Origin: Phocoena phocoena
Taxonomy: Eukaryota > Chordata > Mammalia > Artiodactyla > Phocoenidae
NCBI RefSeq assembly: GCF_963924675.1
Contig: NC_089228.1
Location: 95,392,394 to 95,456,393 of the forward strand
DNA length: 64,000 nucleotides
Direction: 5' to 3'
Made by a program: the position numbers and the translations under genes. The notes beneath the pieces are model-generated. The model saw nothing but the letters and a program-made list of their open reading frames with translations, had not been told where the DNA came from and did no database searches. Below are positions 12,482 through 29,300 of this stretch, piece by piece (within the stretch, counting starts at the first letter, position 1; the number at the start of each line of letters is the position of its first letter).

Positions 12482-12690
12482 AAGAGCTAACATGTAGTAA
12501 GGCCTCACTCTGTGTCAGACCTTGTGCTGAGCACCTTACACATATTTAATCCTGCCGGGCCTGTAAATAGGTGCCATTATTCCCATTTTACAGGTGAGGA
12601 AGCCGAGGCACAGTGAGATTAAGTAACTTGTCCAAAGTTGCACAGCTAGTAAGGGGTGGAAGAGCCAGAATTTGACCCCAGGGCATCAAT
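12482..12690 (-). repeat. MIR SINE, target of the L1 insertion; begins with the right L1 duplication
   Basis: aagagctaacatgtagtaag, tgtgctgagcaccttacaca, attcccattttacaggtgag and tccaaagttgcacagctagt are consecutive MIR landmarks on the minus strand. The L1 duplication occupies 12482-12493, its first bases. Confidence 0.8.
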
Positions 12691-14719
12691 TTGACCCACA
12701 CTGCTGCTTTGTGACATTTGGACACCTGGGTCAGGAGCTCAGGGTGGATCTGAGTGGTAGCTGTAGACATGGAGTCATCTGAGGCCAGGACAGCACTTAG
12801 GCCCCGTGGAGCCAGCCAGGAAACGTTCCCAGCATCAAACTCGTCCTTTGCATTAATAATCAGGGGTAAGTGCCCACATCTGAGGTGCCCTTGAACTTGG
12901 GGCACTGTAGGGGACAGTGGGCTGTTTCTTAAGCATCACTGCTCAAGCCTACAAGCCCCTCCAGGATGCTTTGCCCAGAGGAAGGGGGAGGCGGGACGGC
13001 ACAATCTGGTTACAGCAGCTTTAGGACAAGCCCCCACGAAGGAACGTGAGACAGCGCAGGTCCCAGTGCCAAGCAGCCCTCCAGGAGGCCAGCCCAAGGC
13101 AGGGAGGGGTGGCAGGTGTGGCATCCAAGCTGTTCTCTGAGAGCCTTCCCCAGCAGGACTTACCCAAAGCTTACTCTTTGCTAAAGACTAAGTTTAGTGT
13201 TTGAAAAATTCAGATAAACCCAAATCTTAGAAAGCTGACGTCCTAAAGGACACTACAGGACACCTAGTTCAGTGTCCCCACTTTCCAGAGGAGGACATTG
13301 ATGCCCAGAGAAATTAAGTGACTTGGCCAAAACTGTCCAGTTAGATGTCGTGGCAGGGCCACCACTTCGTCATACGATGATCCAAGGGTGGACACACCGG
13401 GTCCTCGACCTGTTGAGCATGTGTAGCCATGACCTTCTTTACTTCGTCAAGAGCTTTCTCTTAGGATGATGGCCAGTTTCCTTCCGTCTTGCAGGCCAGA
13501 GCCTGTTGGAGCCGTTCTTACTCTAGTCCTTTCACTCCCCTAGGCAGCTGTAGTCAAGTTCTGACTGAAGGTCAGAGAATTCTGGAGCGAGGAGACGGCA
13601 GAACGATGGAGAAGCTCTTCGCCTGCACCCCGCACTCCTTTCTGTAAACTGCTTGCTGCCGCTCTCTGCTGTGGCCCCGCCAGCTTGGCGTCCCTCTTCC
13701 TGCACAGGTGAGAGCTTGCGCAGACTGTGCTGCAGTCACACGGACCCCCAACAGGGCTTTGCCTCTGTTGCTCAGCGAACAGTGCACCCCGCTTGTTCTA
13801 AGAAGCGGTCACGCCGACCTTCTGAGGCTGGTGACTCCCAGGCACAGGGAAGGTGGCTCCCGTTGGATCGATCTCCCACGCCCTTGCTCAGAAGTGCGAT
13901 TCCTGGACCAGGGGCATCAGCATGGCCCGGGAGCTAGCTGGAAATGCAGAATCCCAGGCCCACCTAGACCTCGGAGTCAGCATCTGCGCTGTGAAAGGAC
14001 GCCCAGGTGCTTCCTGGCAGTGGCGCAGGGGAACGGCGCTGTGCCAGGTCCTCTTTCCCAGAGCCACCTTCCTAGGTTACCAGACCAAGGGCATGTTATC
14101 AACACTCCCACCACCTAAAACGCAGCCAGCAAGCACTGCAGCCCTCCTTGCTTCCCCTAAAACCTTCAAAAAGACAAGACAGGACCAAAAGGTTGAGCGG
14201 AGGTCGTCTTTGTCCTATAAAGCAAATCCTCAGGTGGCTCAAGAAAGGGGGCAGATGTAAGTACTCAAAGAACAAAGCTGCCTGGGGCTTTCCCTCGGGG
14301 CAGTAACTTATATTCATCATTCCCAGGTTACTAAAGGACAAAAAGTTGGTAAATACATTTAGATATTCTTTAGAAGATGTTTGGAAGAAAAAAACTTTTG
14401 TACGCTAGGACTAGGACTCATCTAGAAAGTTATTTGTGTCCAACAGTCCTTCCTTCACCGATAACACCAAATAACGTGAGCTGGTTCTGTGTCCTCATAA
14501 CTTGCTGTTTTGCCGATGCGCTGACCTACCCCTTCCCCCGACCCCTACCCCAGCCAAACCAAGAATTTTCGGTGGTTCCTGCTGGTGGTCGATAAAACAA
14601 CACAGGAGTCAAGGAGATGATTTGTTTTTAAGACTTTTTTTTTTTGGTTTGTTTTTAAAGAAACTGCATACATCATTAGAGACAAACAATAATTTAAATA
14701 CCATGCAGTTTCTGTATGT
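12691..14719. other. Intergenic DNA between the L1 and the PHACTR1 3' end; no gene found
   Basis: Contains a MIR fragment (about 13262-13360, minus; agaggaggacattgatgccc core) and a hAT-type fossil (about 13888-13990; ggaccaggggcatcagcatg and gaaatgcagaatcccaggcc). Nothing else is recognised. Overlapping ORFs on both strands lack any family similarity I can see. Confidence 0.6.
14659..14713 (-). other. Inverted repeat with potential RNA stem-loop
   Basis: The arms agaaactgcat (14659-14669) and atgcagtttct (14703-14713) are perfect 11-bp reverse complements separated by 33 AT-rich bases. As RNA they could form a stem with a U/A-rich loop. It lies just past the inferred poly(A) signal. Confidence 0.5.
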
Positions 14720-14722
14720 ACA
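14715..14722 (-). promoter_or_regulatory. Pumilio-type element UGUACAUA
   Basis: On the gene strand the sequence is TGTACATA, which fits the UGUANAUA consensus for PUM1/PUM2. It lies at the predicted 3' end of the PHACTR1 transcript and beside an 11-bp inverted repeat. It would act only if the mature transcript extends past it. Confidence 0.35.
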
Positions 14723-17700
14723 AAACCTAGGCCATAGAGATCCAGTTTAATTTGTGTTCTATTCACACTGTCTTCCTCACACAGCCGGTGGCTGTTAAAG
14801 CAGAACACAGGAGAGTTCTCTGATACAAAGACAAACTATGTACAGACACCCGGGAAGCAACTGGAAAAAAGCAACCGGTTTGGGGATCAACAGACAACTG
14901 GGAAGAAAAAGTTGTTTAAGGTGACCTTCGCCCACTGGCTGTGCACAGGGAGAGCCTGAAATTCCATTCACCGAAGCACACACCATGATTTTCATTCGGC
15001 AAATATAAATACACGTTCATAAGCAGGAGAAAAATAAGCTCGGAGGTTTTCATCACATCAACCGTCACGTCGTTTGGTTTCTCTAATCTGACATAAAGGC
15101 TAAAGTTTTACAGAGCTTTGAGGGCCTTTGGGGAGGAAAATATCAACAATTTCGAAACAGTAAGTAGGCTGACGGCCGTCTCTTCTGTCATGGATGGGGT
15201 GGGGACTTTGGGGCGATTTGATTTCGAGAGGGGAACGTTTTTCTTCTGATGCTAATGCAAATGAAAAAGGCTCTAACTGCAGCTTTTCCAGAAAAGGGAT
15301 GCTTTGTAAACCAGCCAGCCCATCTTCTCTTTCCCCCTTAATATGGAATCGTCATCTTGGAAAGAAAGAAACACATTTTTCAATTGTCATAACAACGTGG
15401 CAAAAAGGAAATTTGGATAGATTTCTATAAAGACCTCAAGATTTCAAGGAAGGAAAGACAGCAGAGGGCTCATCCTGTGACCTGCGGAAGTGGTTGAGCT
15501 GCTTACAGCGGGCTTGGAAGAGCCCAGCTCGCGGGTGGTGACACGGGAGGGGCACCCTTCCACTTGCGGGGAGTTACTTCGGGAAAAGGCTGCCCTGCAG
15601 GAGGAGAAGTGGAAACCGCGTTCAGTTTCTTCCACGCACAAAGCGGCTGCAACCGTAGGGCACTTTGGGCGGGAACCCGGGACCGCTGGCTAGCTGCGGG
15701 GAACTCGATTAGGCATCGTGTTCCCGGGGAATCTGAAAGGCCCGGAACCACGGCCAGCAGAGAAGCCACTGGCCTCTGCAAGGCGTCAAGGCAGTGGAGT
15801 GAGGTCCCTTAGGACTCGCTCCTGGGCCAGGGGCAGGTTGACTGTCGCTCCAGGCCACCGCGAGCCACAGGCAGCCCAGACTCATGATCCTGGCCCGGCG
15901 GGCACCTCAGCCTGGAAGACGCGCCCGCCGTGGAGGAGTTACACGGCAGAGCCCCACGTCCCTCGGCGTGCCATCTGCACTTTCAAAGGTCAGTAAGCCT
16001 TTCGGGAAGACGCCGTTTACAGCCACGCTACAGCCCTGGCCACATCTTCCCTGAATCAGTCACCCCACCCACGGCCATAGCTATGCGGATTCACCATTCA
16101 GAGAAAAAAGGATGGGGTGACACGTCCTCCTGGGGCTGGGCGCCAGGCGCTGCGAGGTAAGCGTGCGCCAGCTTGGCACCAGCCGGCGGGCACTGACTGG
16201 AACGCTGCCCCGAGCTCCCTGCCAAGTGCACGGTGACGCCGGCCACAGGGGCCGTGAGCGCCAGCGGAAAAGGAACTGGCCTCACCCGTGGCTGTGGAGC
16301 CCAAGAGGAAATTGATCCCACGCGTTTTGGGGTGGGGACCAGTTAACTCTTTTTTTGTGAAGCCCAAGCTTGGCAGCTTTCTAAAGCCTGGGCCTCTGTG
16401 GCGGGGAGCAAGCCATCACTGGGAGAGCTGGTAGGAACTACAGGATCATGGCAGGATGCCAGGCAGAGCTGCATGGCTGAGGGCCCTACAGGCTCCATCA
16501 GGAAGGAAACCGGAAGCAGCTCAAGCGGCCTCCTTCAGAGCGCAGTCAGGGTTTGGAGAGGCCCCTCCCCCACTGCACATCCTACCCTCACCTACCCTGT
16601 CACCGCTGCTTTCCTGTGGTCCCGAGAGAGGAGGGTGGTCAGAGATACATCTCCAGTCACCCTCACCAGCATCAAGGGGGAGAGGAAGGATGCTCCCCAG
16701 AGAAGCAGGCGTGGAAGGTCCAGCACAGCAGGTGTGGCTGGCGTCTGCCCAGCGCTGGGGCTTCTGCACAGACTCTTCAGTGCAAAGCAAGCCTGGAAGG
16801 CCCTCAGGTGGTTCTGGAGGACCAGTCCACCAGCGGCTGGAAATTCAGCCTTTCAGGAATGGTTTCTGGCCTGCAGGCATCGGTCCTCGACTCAAAGGCC
16901 ATTAACGGCCAAGCCACCCGGTCACCAGCCCTGGGGCATGCAGAGAAAATGAAGAACATGGGCCAAGCAGTTTGTCACCCCAGCCTTTATGCCCTCAGAA
17001 GGGGTCTCATGCTCACACGCGTGATCCCACCACGCCGCCCGTGGCTGTTGGTATGCGTAAGATCACCCGTGACACTGGGCTTTGCTAATGACGACGTTCC
17101 CCTTCTAAACCAGAGCTTCCTGGAAGGCAGCCCGGCTCAGCCTGAGGGGACAGGACAGGCGCTCGTGCCGGCCTTCCAGGCCTGGAGCACACAGTCAGCC
17201 ACAGGCTCCCCCTTCAGTTCACAGCCTGGGCGATAGCTGGAGGGAGAGGAGGACGCTGCTCCCTCAGCAGCCGCCGCCTCAGGGCCCCCCAAACCACGTG
17301 GCACACCTGGAGCCAGTGTATCTGGCCAAGTCTAGAAGGCCAGCCGGATCGCCCGCTTTGCACAGTCATCCCAGGCCAGATCCACCGCCTCGGCTTTCTT
17401 TGGACTCTGCCTCCAAAGTGTCTGTCGCCTAAGGCTCGCCGGAGCCTGAACAAACGTGGTACCTGCCAGCCTGGCCGGAGAGGCCCAGGGCTTCTCCTAG
17501 TGCTGGAAAGTCTCCGGTGTCCTCGGCCCTGCCCGGGGCAGGGCACAGTCCCTTATCAGCAGTGGCACCAGCACCTCTGACCACGGAGCCGTAACCATCG
17601 CCATCCTGCTTGTGTTTCCTTTTCCTTTTCATCTTCTTTTAAAAAAAGGTAGTTCAGAAGATTTACATCGTAATGGGGAAGTGAATAAATACCAGCACTT

Positions 17701-17758
17701 ATGGTTCTTATAAACTTATGTTTTGAAGACAGCATAGCACTCAAGAGGAATTCGACTG
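14720..17758 (-). other. PHACTR1: PHACTR1 3' UTR (end inferred)
   Basis: From the stop codon down to about 14.7 kb I see no recognisable interspersed repeat, which contrasts with the repeat-rich flanks and suits a conserved last exon. The only canonical-type poly(A) hexamer on the minus strand between 12.5 and 17.7 kb is ATTAAA at 14751-14746, so cleavage would fall near 14.72-14.74 kb. A Pumilio-type site and an 11-bp inverted repeat lie just beyond. The central part (about 15.48-16.06 kb) is unusually CpG-rich for a UTR. The UTR may end earlier or later; only the start is certain. Plus-strand ORFs over this stretch look like products of GC richness. Confidence 0.45.
14746..14751 (-). promoter_or_regulatory. 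Candidate poly(A) signal ATTAAA for PHACTR1
   Basis: Plus-strand tttaat reads ATTAAA on the gene strand, the second most common mammalian poly(A) hexamer. No AATAAA was found on this strand between here and the stop codon 3 kb upstream. Downstream U/GU-rich sequence is modest (GGTTTTGTACATAC). Use of this site is an inference. Confidence 0.4.
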
Positions 17759-17774
17759 TTAAGGTCGGTGAAAC
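17759..17774 (-). CDS. PHACTR1: PHACTR1 last coding segment: Arg-Phe-His-Arg-Pro and stop
   Basis: Too short to see as an ORF. The acceptor is tgttttcctag|GTTTC. The first G completes AGG (Arg) with the previous exon, followed by TTT CAC CGA CCT TAA, giving FHRP and a stop. This terminal tetrapeptide is the known end of PHACTR1 and contributes to the composite PP1 surface. The 16 coding bases are the start of the last exon, which continues as 3' UTR toward lower coordinates. A possible branch site (cttgactgaat) lies about 25 bases upstream of the acceptor. Confidence 0.93.
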
Positions 17775-18819
<1,045 letters not shown>

Positions 18820-20607
18820 TCACCTGAGGTCTCCTTTAGAGCCTACGAAGAGTCCCGTCCCCCTAAATCTAAGTTGCGAGCAATCCGATTTGGGATCCTG
18901 CCCAGAGCTGTTCCACCTGGGCAGCGAGCAGGCCCTTCCACCTGGCCCACACTCCTGGGTCCTGAGTGCACATATCTTTCTTTGGTGAATCTAAGCTCAT
19001 CAGAGGCACAGCGATGCCTCAGGATGGATACTTCTAGAGGAGGTGTGTGAAATTCCCCAACCACATGAAGGGGTGATGGCCAGCTGCCCCCTTTCCCTTT
19101 GACTCATGAAGCCTTGGCTCCTTTACAAGTCTGTTGACTCTGAGGTGATATATTTCGCCATGGAGGGTATGGAATGTGTTTTGAATAACCTCAAACACGC
19201 ATGAGATAAACCTGAATGACCTCGTCCTCACAGTCACAGATGTGGCCATCGTCTGGGGCCACCGAGAAGGCGGAAGGAGGACCGGAGCAAAAGAACGTCT
19301 GGGGTTGGAGAAAACCTTACTTCTTCCTCGGGGCTGAAAATTTAAACGTGGGCCCATTCCCATAGCTCTTTCTAAGGTTGATACGTGCTTTGATGGGAAG
19401 ATAATCAGGGCACGGAGAGTCTGAGGATGGAAAAGTCTTTTTTTTCCCCATTCATCCAGAAAACTTCTATTGTGTACAGCTGTACTGTGCTAGGTGTATT
19501 ATGCAAAGAGGAATCAGAAAAGTTGCCACTGTTTGAGAGCTAACAGTCTAACAGAAGACATAAGTGCATAAAGAACAATTTATAAAATGATAGGCATCGC
19601 TAGAAAGGAACAGATAAGACAATTTCTACTTCAAGTTGGTCGTCCGTTTTTGGAGAGCCAGTTGAGATGCCACCCCTCAGTCAGACTGCTTGTATAAGTA
19701 AGATTAAGGGCAAGGCAGAAAGCAATTTAATACTTTTTGTATATGTGAGAATTTTTATGATTATTAAAGTAATGCCTGAGAAAATGGGCAAGGGACTTGA
19801 ACAGACATTCACAGAAGGCCAGTCAACATATGCAAAGGGGCTTGAGCTCATCAGAAAACAGGGAAATGCAACTAACCATCCCGAGAAAGCACTACACACC
19901 CACCCAAAAGGGCTAAGATGATACCACGTGTTCACCGAAATGGGCAACGATGAGAGCTCTCATAAGCCGCTGGGCAGTGTGTATCAAACCATTAGCAACC
20001 AGGGCCACCACCTCAGGCCCACTGGCCTAGCCAATTCCGTCTACCAGAGCAATGCTAATACTTGGGACAAAGTGGACATGGTACCACACTTGCTGCTGGT
20101 GTGGCTGTCCTCCAGTTTATCTATTCCTTTCTGGAAATTTCAACCTTATCATCTCACTCTTACTCTCACAATTCTGCCTCAAAAATGTGACTGAAGACAG
20201 GAGATTAAGAACCCTGACCCGGTACTTCCATAAGCTTCCTTTTCTTTTTTTTCCTTCCCACTATCCCCCAGGCAGGAAGGAGCTGACTTGACGTTCCCTC
20301 TTCTTGGCTGGGGGCTTCCCTCTTCATTCCTTCCAGGGAAGCTCCTCTTCCTTAAGGCAGTAAAACCACATGGTCTAAGAGAGACCAATGGGAATGTCTT
20401 CTATGCCATGGAAGGAACGCTACGGTCTGAGTCCTCCAGATGTAGCCCTTGATATGGGACCGGAAGACTATACCAGCAATTGGTAAATATCCCAAACAAA
20501 AAAATACATTGCTCTCCAAAAATTTATCTTTGTCTTACAGTTACTATTTTTAGTGTAGCCTGAGTGCCTGTCTCACCTCTCTCCTGACCTGTATCTGTTT
20601 TCGTTTT

Positions 20608-20717
20608 TAAAAATTTTTTTATACAGCAGGTTCTTAGTAGTCATCAGTTTTATACACATCAGTGTATACATGTCAATCCCAATCGCCCAATTCATCCCCC
20701 CACCACCCCCTGGAAAA
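20608..20717 (-). mobile_element. Short L1 3' end fragment
   Basis: About 110 bp reading ttatacagcaggttcttagt, catcagttttatacacatca and gtcaatcccaat, the reverse complement of the terminal part of a cetartiodactyl L1, with an AT-rich tail at the low-coordinate end. Strongly 5' truncated. Confidence 0.75.
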
Positions 20718-21091
20718 GCCTTTACATAGGACCAGAATGGCCCCTCCCAAGGAAGGCAGGCACTCGGTTAAAGTGCCTGGCGGGGGGGGGGGGCGGGGTG
20801 GAGGTGTGGGCACTGCTTCCCAGCAGCCCCGGGGGAACCGGACTGGCTCCCTCACAGCTGCGTAGGATTCTAGCTGGTACCTTCCCTTCCCTTGACTGCA
20901 GCAAGCACGCTGCAGTGAGTGTGAACGGAGCGAGGTCACATCTATGTGACACAACTGCCCGCGGTGGGACGGAGGGGCCTGTCTCCTGCCCGAGGTGAGG
21001 GGTGCCGGTTCTTGGGGCTGCTCACTATGGATTCCTACAGAGGGGAGAGGTGAGGTTTCCACTCGTCAGGACCTGGGGGCTGGCCTGCCCC

Positions 21092-21115
21092 GGGCGGGGC
21101 GGGGGGGGTGGGGGG
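21092..21115 (+). other. G-quadruplex motif
   Basis: Four G-runs of 3, 4, 8 and 6 separated by single-base loops (c, c, t). This is an ideal quadruplex pattern on the strand that is template for PHACTR1. It lies in the intron, about 580 bp past the exon with the third RPEL repeat. Confidence 0.8.
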
Positions 21116-21414
21116 ACGGTTTCTGGGAGGTGCCTCTGGCCGCGTCAGTTCCCTCCCCTCCCCGCCTCCCAAGTGCAGCGGCTTCCCTGGGCTCACACTC
21201 CAGCCAGAGGCCAGGCTCCGGTGACCTCCCGCATGGCCTGTGAGGAAGCCACCCGCCCCGGGAAGGGATGGGGCAAAGGCAGGACTCTAGGAGAAGGTCC
21301 CCGGTGTACCCGAGTCCCCTTATTGTCACTCGCACACTGCACAGCGTTACTGTCCTACACTTTTTTTTTAAGGCCCTTACCCTCCAGTTCCTCATGGGGC
21401 CTGGATAAGAATCA

Positions 21415-26313
<4,899 letters not shown>

Positions 26314-26375
26314 CTTCCGAGTTAATCTCCTCTTGATCTCTCGTTTCTCCTCTTGTTCCTCTTGTTCATTCCGAG
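26314..26375 (-). CDS. PHACTR1: PHACTR1 coding exon: linker and start of third RPEL repeat (62 bp)
   Basis: Acceptor tatttcag|CTCGGA and donor CGGAAG|gtgaga. CT completes Pro, then 20 codons encode RNEQEEQEEKREIKRRLTRK, an acidic-to-basic helix leading into the third RPEL repeat, whose core is in the next exon. The Leu of RRLTRK corresponds to human Leu500 (L500P is a reported disease variant) and is unchanged. The acceptor has a poor pyrimidine tract: the sense sequence before it reads roughly cttaaatgtttatttcag. A CHR SINE tail begins only 92 bp further upstream, so this is the exon in the window most likely to be sensitive to a lineage-specific insertion. Exon length is not divisible by three. 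Confidence 0.96.
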
Positions 26376-29300
26376 CTGAAATAAACATTTAAGACGCTTT
26401 AGATTTTGGTAGCAGTGTCGCACAAAGGTGCAAGCTCTGCAGGTTCTAGGCCAAGCAGCTCAGTTTGTTTTTTTTTTTTTTTGTTTTTCCTTTTGCGGTA
26501 CGCGGGCCTCTCACTGTTGCGGCCTCTCCCGTTGCGGAGCACAGGCTCCGGACGCGCAGGCTCAGCGGCCATGGCTCACGGGCCCAGCTGCTCTGCGGCA
26601 TGTGGGATCTTCCCGGACCGGGGCACGAACCCGTGTCCCCTGCATCGGCAGGCGGACTCTCAACCACTGCGCCACCAGGGAAGCCCCAAGCAGCTCAGTT
26701 TGAAAAGGAGGAGAGAGTTCCCGTCCCCTACCCTGGCCACCCTTTCTGCTTGTGGGGACACTTTCCAAACTGCCTGTACTGTTTCAAGTGGGTGGTGAGT
26801 GGGTTGACCTTATTTTGTTTTACGTCACACGGGGTTTCAAGTCTGCAGGCCGAAACACTGGGCCAAGAGGAGGGGCTATGAGGCAAGGAAGTAGGTCCTG
26901 AAAGAGTGGGGTAGTGTCTGCAGTGACACAGGCATCCGGGGAGAGGTAAGGCTCCCTTCTTTGGACAAGACCTGGGCCTCACGCAGCTCTGCTTCAAGCC
27001 TCACAGCAACCGAAGGGGACTTGCTGTGATGTGGCCCTGGTGCCCGGTGCCCTGCGTGGATGGAACAGAAGCCAGGCCCCGCAGGGGCGCCTGCCACCTG
27101 CCACAGGAACGAAACGAGGCACGGCTGATGCCAAACACAAGGCTGGAATTTCAAAACGCTCACCTTTCGCAAGCCCTGATTCCATTAATTCTTTGAATCT
27201 TCCAACAAGTCCACAGAGCACGTGTGAGGCCACAGTGTGGGATACAACTGCCTACATTTAGACTTCTAAGGAGCGTCTTAGGAGAGCGGACTCCAGAGCT
27301 TAAACCTTCTCAGCTCAACATGCGGGGTGACTTAGCATCAGGTGTGTAAAGCGCCGAAGGGAGCAGAGATTCGGAGGACAGAGAACGCGGGAGTATCTAA
27401 GTAACGCAGTGACCTTGGGGATCTCACTTTCCTCCCAGGCCTTGCGATGGAAGCACGGATCGCAGCATAATACTGTCTAACTTGAAGAAAAATCACAAAC
27501 GTCAGCCTGGCTTCCATGCCTCTGCTTCCTGTCTACTGAACTGAGGGTGGCATCAGAGAGAGACCATCACTGCCACTTGATTTTGCACAGGCTGCATCAA
27601 AAGGGCCCTTGTTCTCTCATTTTGAAATCACCGTTGGAAATTATGGTTTCATAACTCCATTAACTTACCGTGCAGAGCGCACTCACCCTTGAGTGGTCTC
27701 CGTATAGGACAGGGCTTTAAAACAGGGACCCCCTTGTGCCTAGAAGCGGGGTGCCCTCGCCCCTCCTGCCAGCCTGATGGCAGCAACCACAGCCTCAGCT
27801 AACTCACACTGCAGGTGGCAACCCCTCCCGCCAGAAGGAACGGCGGTGGTTCAGAGCACAACTCACGTCCTTGAGCGATACCCCCGGGGGCACGGTTTGG
27901 CCAGTGTGACTGCCTGTGGTGACCAGGATCTTGGACCGGGGCAGCTCCAGAAATGGCCACATCCTGCCGTGGGCCAAAGTCCCCAGGGGTCCCCGCTGCC
28001 CCAAACCCCACGCGAGAGCTCCTTCCTTTGAATTGAAAGGTCCTCCTTCCCCGCACCCCCACCCCCGCCCCAGGGTTCCTTTTAAAAATGAGAATTTCTC
28101 TTGGATAGAAACCTGTTCAACTAGTCAGCCATCACTATCTTAGTATGAACTAATGTATCAGAGAGAAACTGGGAGGCAGACTGCCAGCCCCAGAAGAAGG
28201 GAAGCCCCCAAGAGCTGCATTTGTAGGTGGGAGGGAGGACGGAAGGAAAGGTCTAGAGTGGATGGTGAGCGCCTGGGGGGCAGCTCGAGGGCACTGGGTT
28301 GAAATGTACAGACTTGTAGCCATATCAGGGCCAGGAGGGGCCCACGAGACCACCTAGGCTACTGCTCGTGGTTTGGAAATGAGGATAGGAAGGTCCAGGG
28401 GGGTTGAGTGGCCGGCCACACGCTCCATGGCTAACAGACAGACAAACCGTCCAGCTCCTTTTCTTGCTTGGCTACGCTGCCTCCCCCCTATCCCATTTTG
28501 CTCAGGGCCAGTCCTCTCCTCCTCACTGGTTACTGGCCTCAGACTCCACTCGGAGCTGCCTCATCCTACGGGCCCCCTCCCGAGCCGTGAAGGTCGACAT
28601 CCTGCCCAGAGCACAGAGCCCTCATCGCCTACGGGTGTTCCTGAGGTCCCTCTGAGGGCTAGGGGCCCCAAGCTACCACCTGTGGAATCTATACCTTTAG
28701 TTCAAAGCCATTTACAAACCCAGGGTCGTGAATTCTCAGGCAGCGGGGACCAAGACAGCCCCACTGGGCAAGTGGGAAGGGAGACCAGGAAAAGCCCTCG
28801 AGGTCATGGCCTGCTGCCACTATCAGAGAGTACACTGTGTGCTCAGACGTGCCCGGGCGGCCTGGGGTGGGAGTCAGACCCGGCTTGCAAAGCTCCACCG
28901 CCCAGCCAAGCCACCGCTCTGGGCCTCTCTCCTGCACACTTAGAGATGTGGTTCATCCCTTGACTTAAGGCCCAGATGATAATTCTCAGAATACACTGTT
29001 TGAGGGTTGTCTTCTGATACCACTAAACATTTCTTGTTTAACAATCACACAGGATTTTAAAAAGAGAAAGAAAAAGCTATTTCGGAAAACAAAATTTCAG
29101 AACGCAGGAGGAAAAAAAAAAAAATACCGACAGGAAAAATAAGCTCCTTTCCGGAAAGTTCTGAAACTGCGACATGATGACCCTGTTTGGATGTGGTCAA
29201 GTGATCCTTCAATTTGCAACTACTCAAACGGACAAACACGCAAGAGGCAACAACGAAAGGGAACTGTGGGAACAACTTGTAAGCCCCTGGCTCCCCTGAA

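Noticed and set aside
16398..17236. Plus-strand ORFs of 149-227 codons opposite the PHACTR1 3' UTR
   Set aside because: Low-complexity Pro/Ser/Gly/Arg composition from GC-rich DNA, several frames open at once, no family resemblance. An antisense transcript cannot be excluded but is not supported.
28373..28963. 196-codon plus-strand ORF in a PHACTR1 intron
   Set aside because: No recognisable domain, other frames also open, no splice or poly(A) context.
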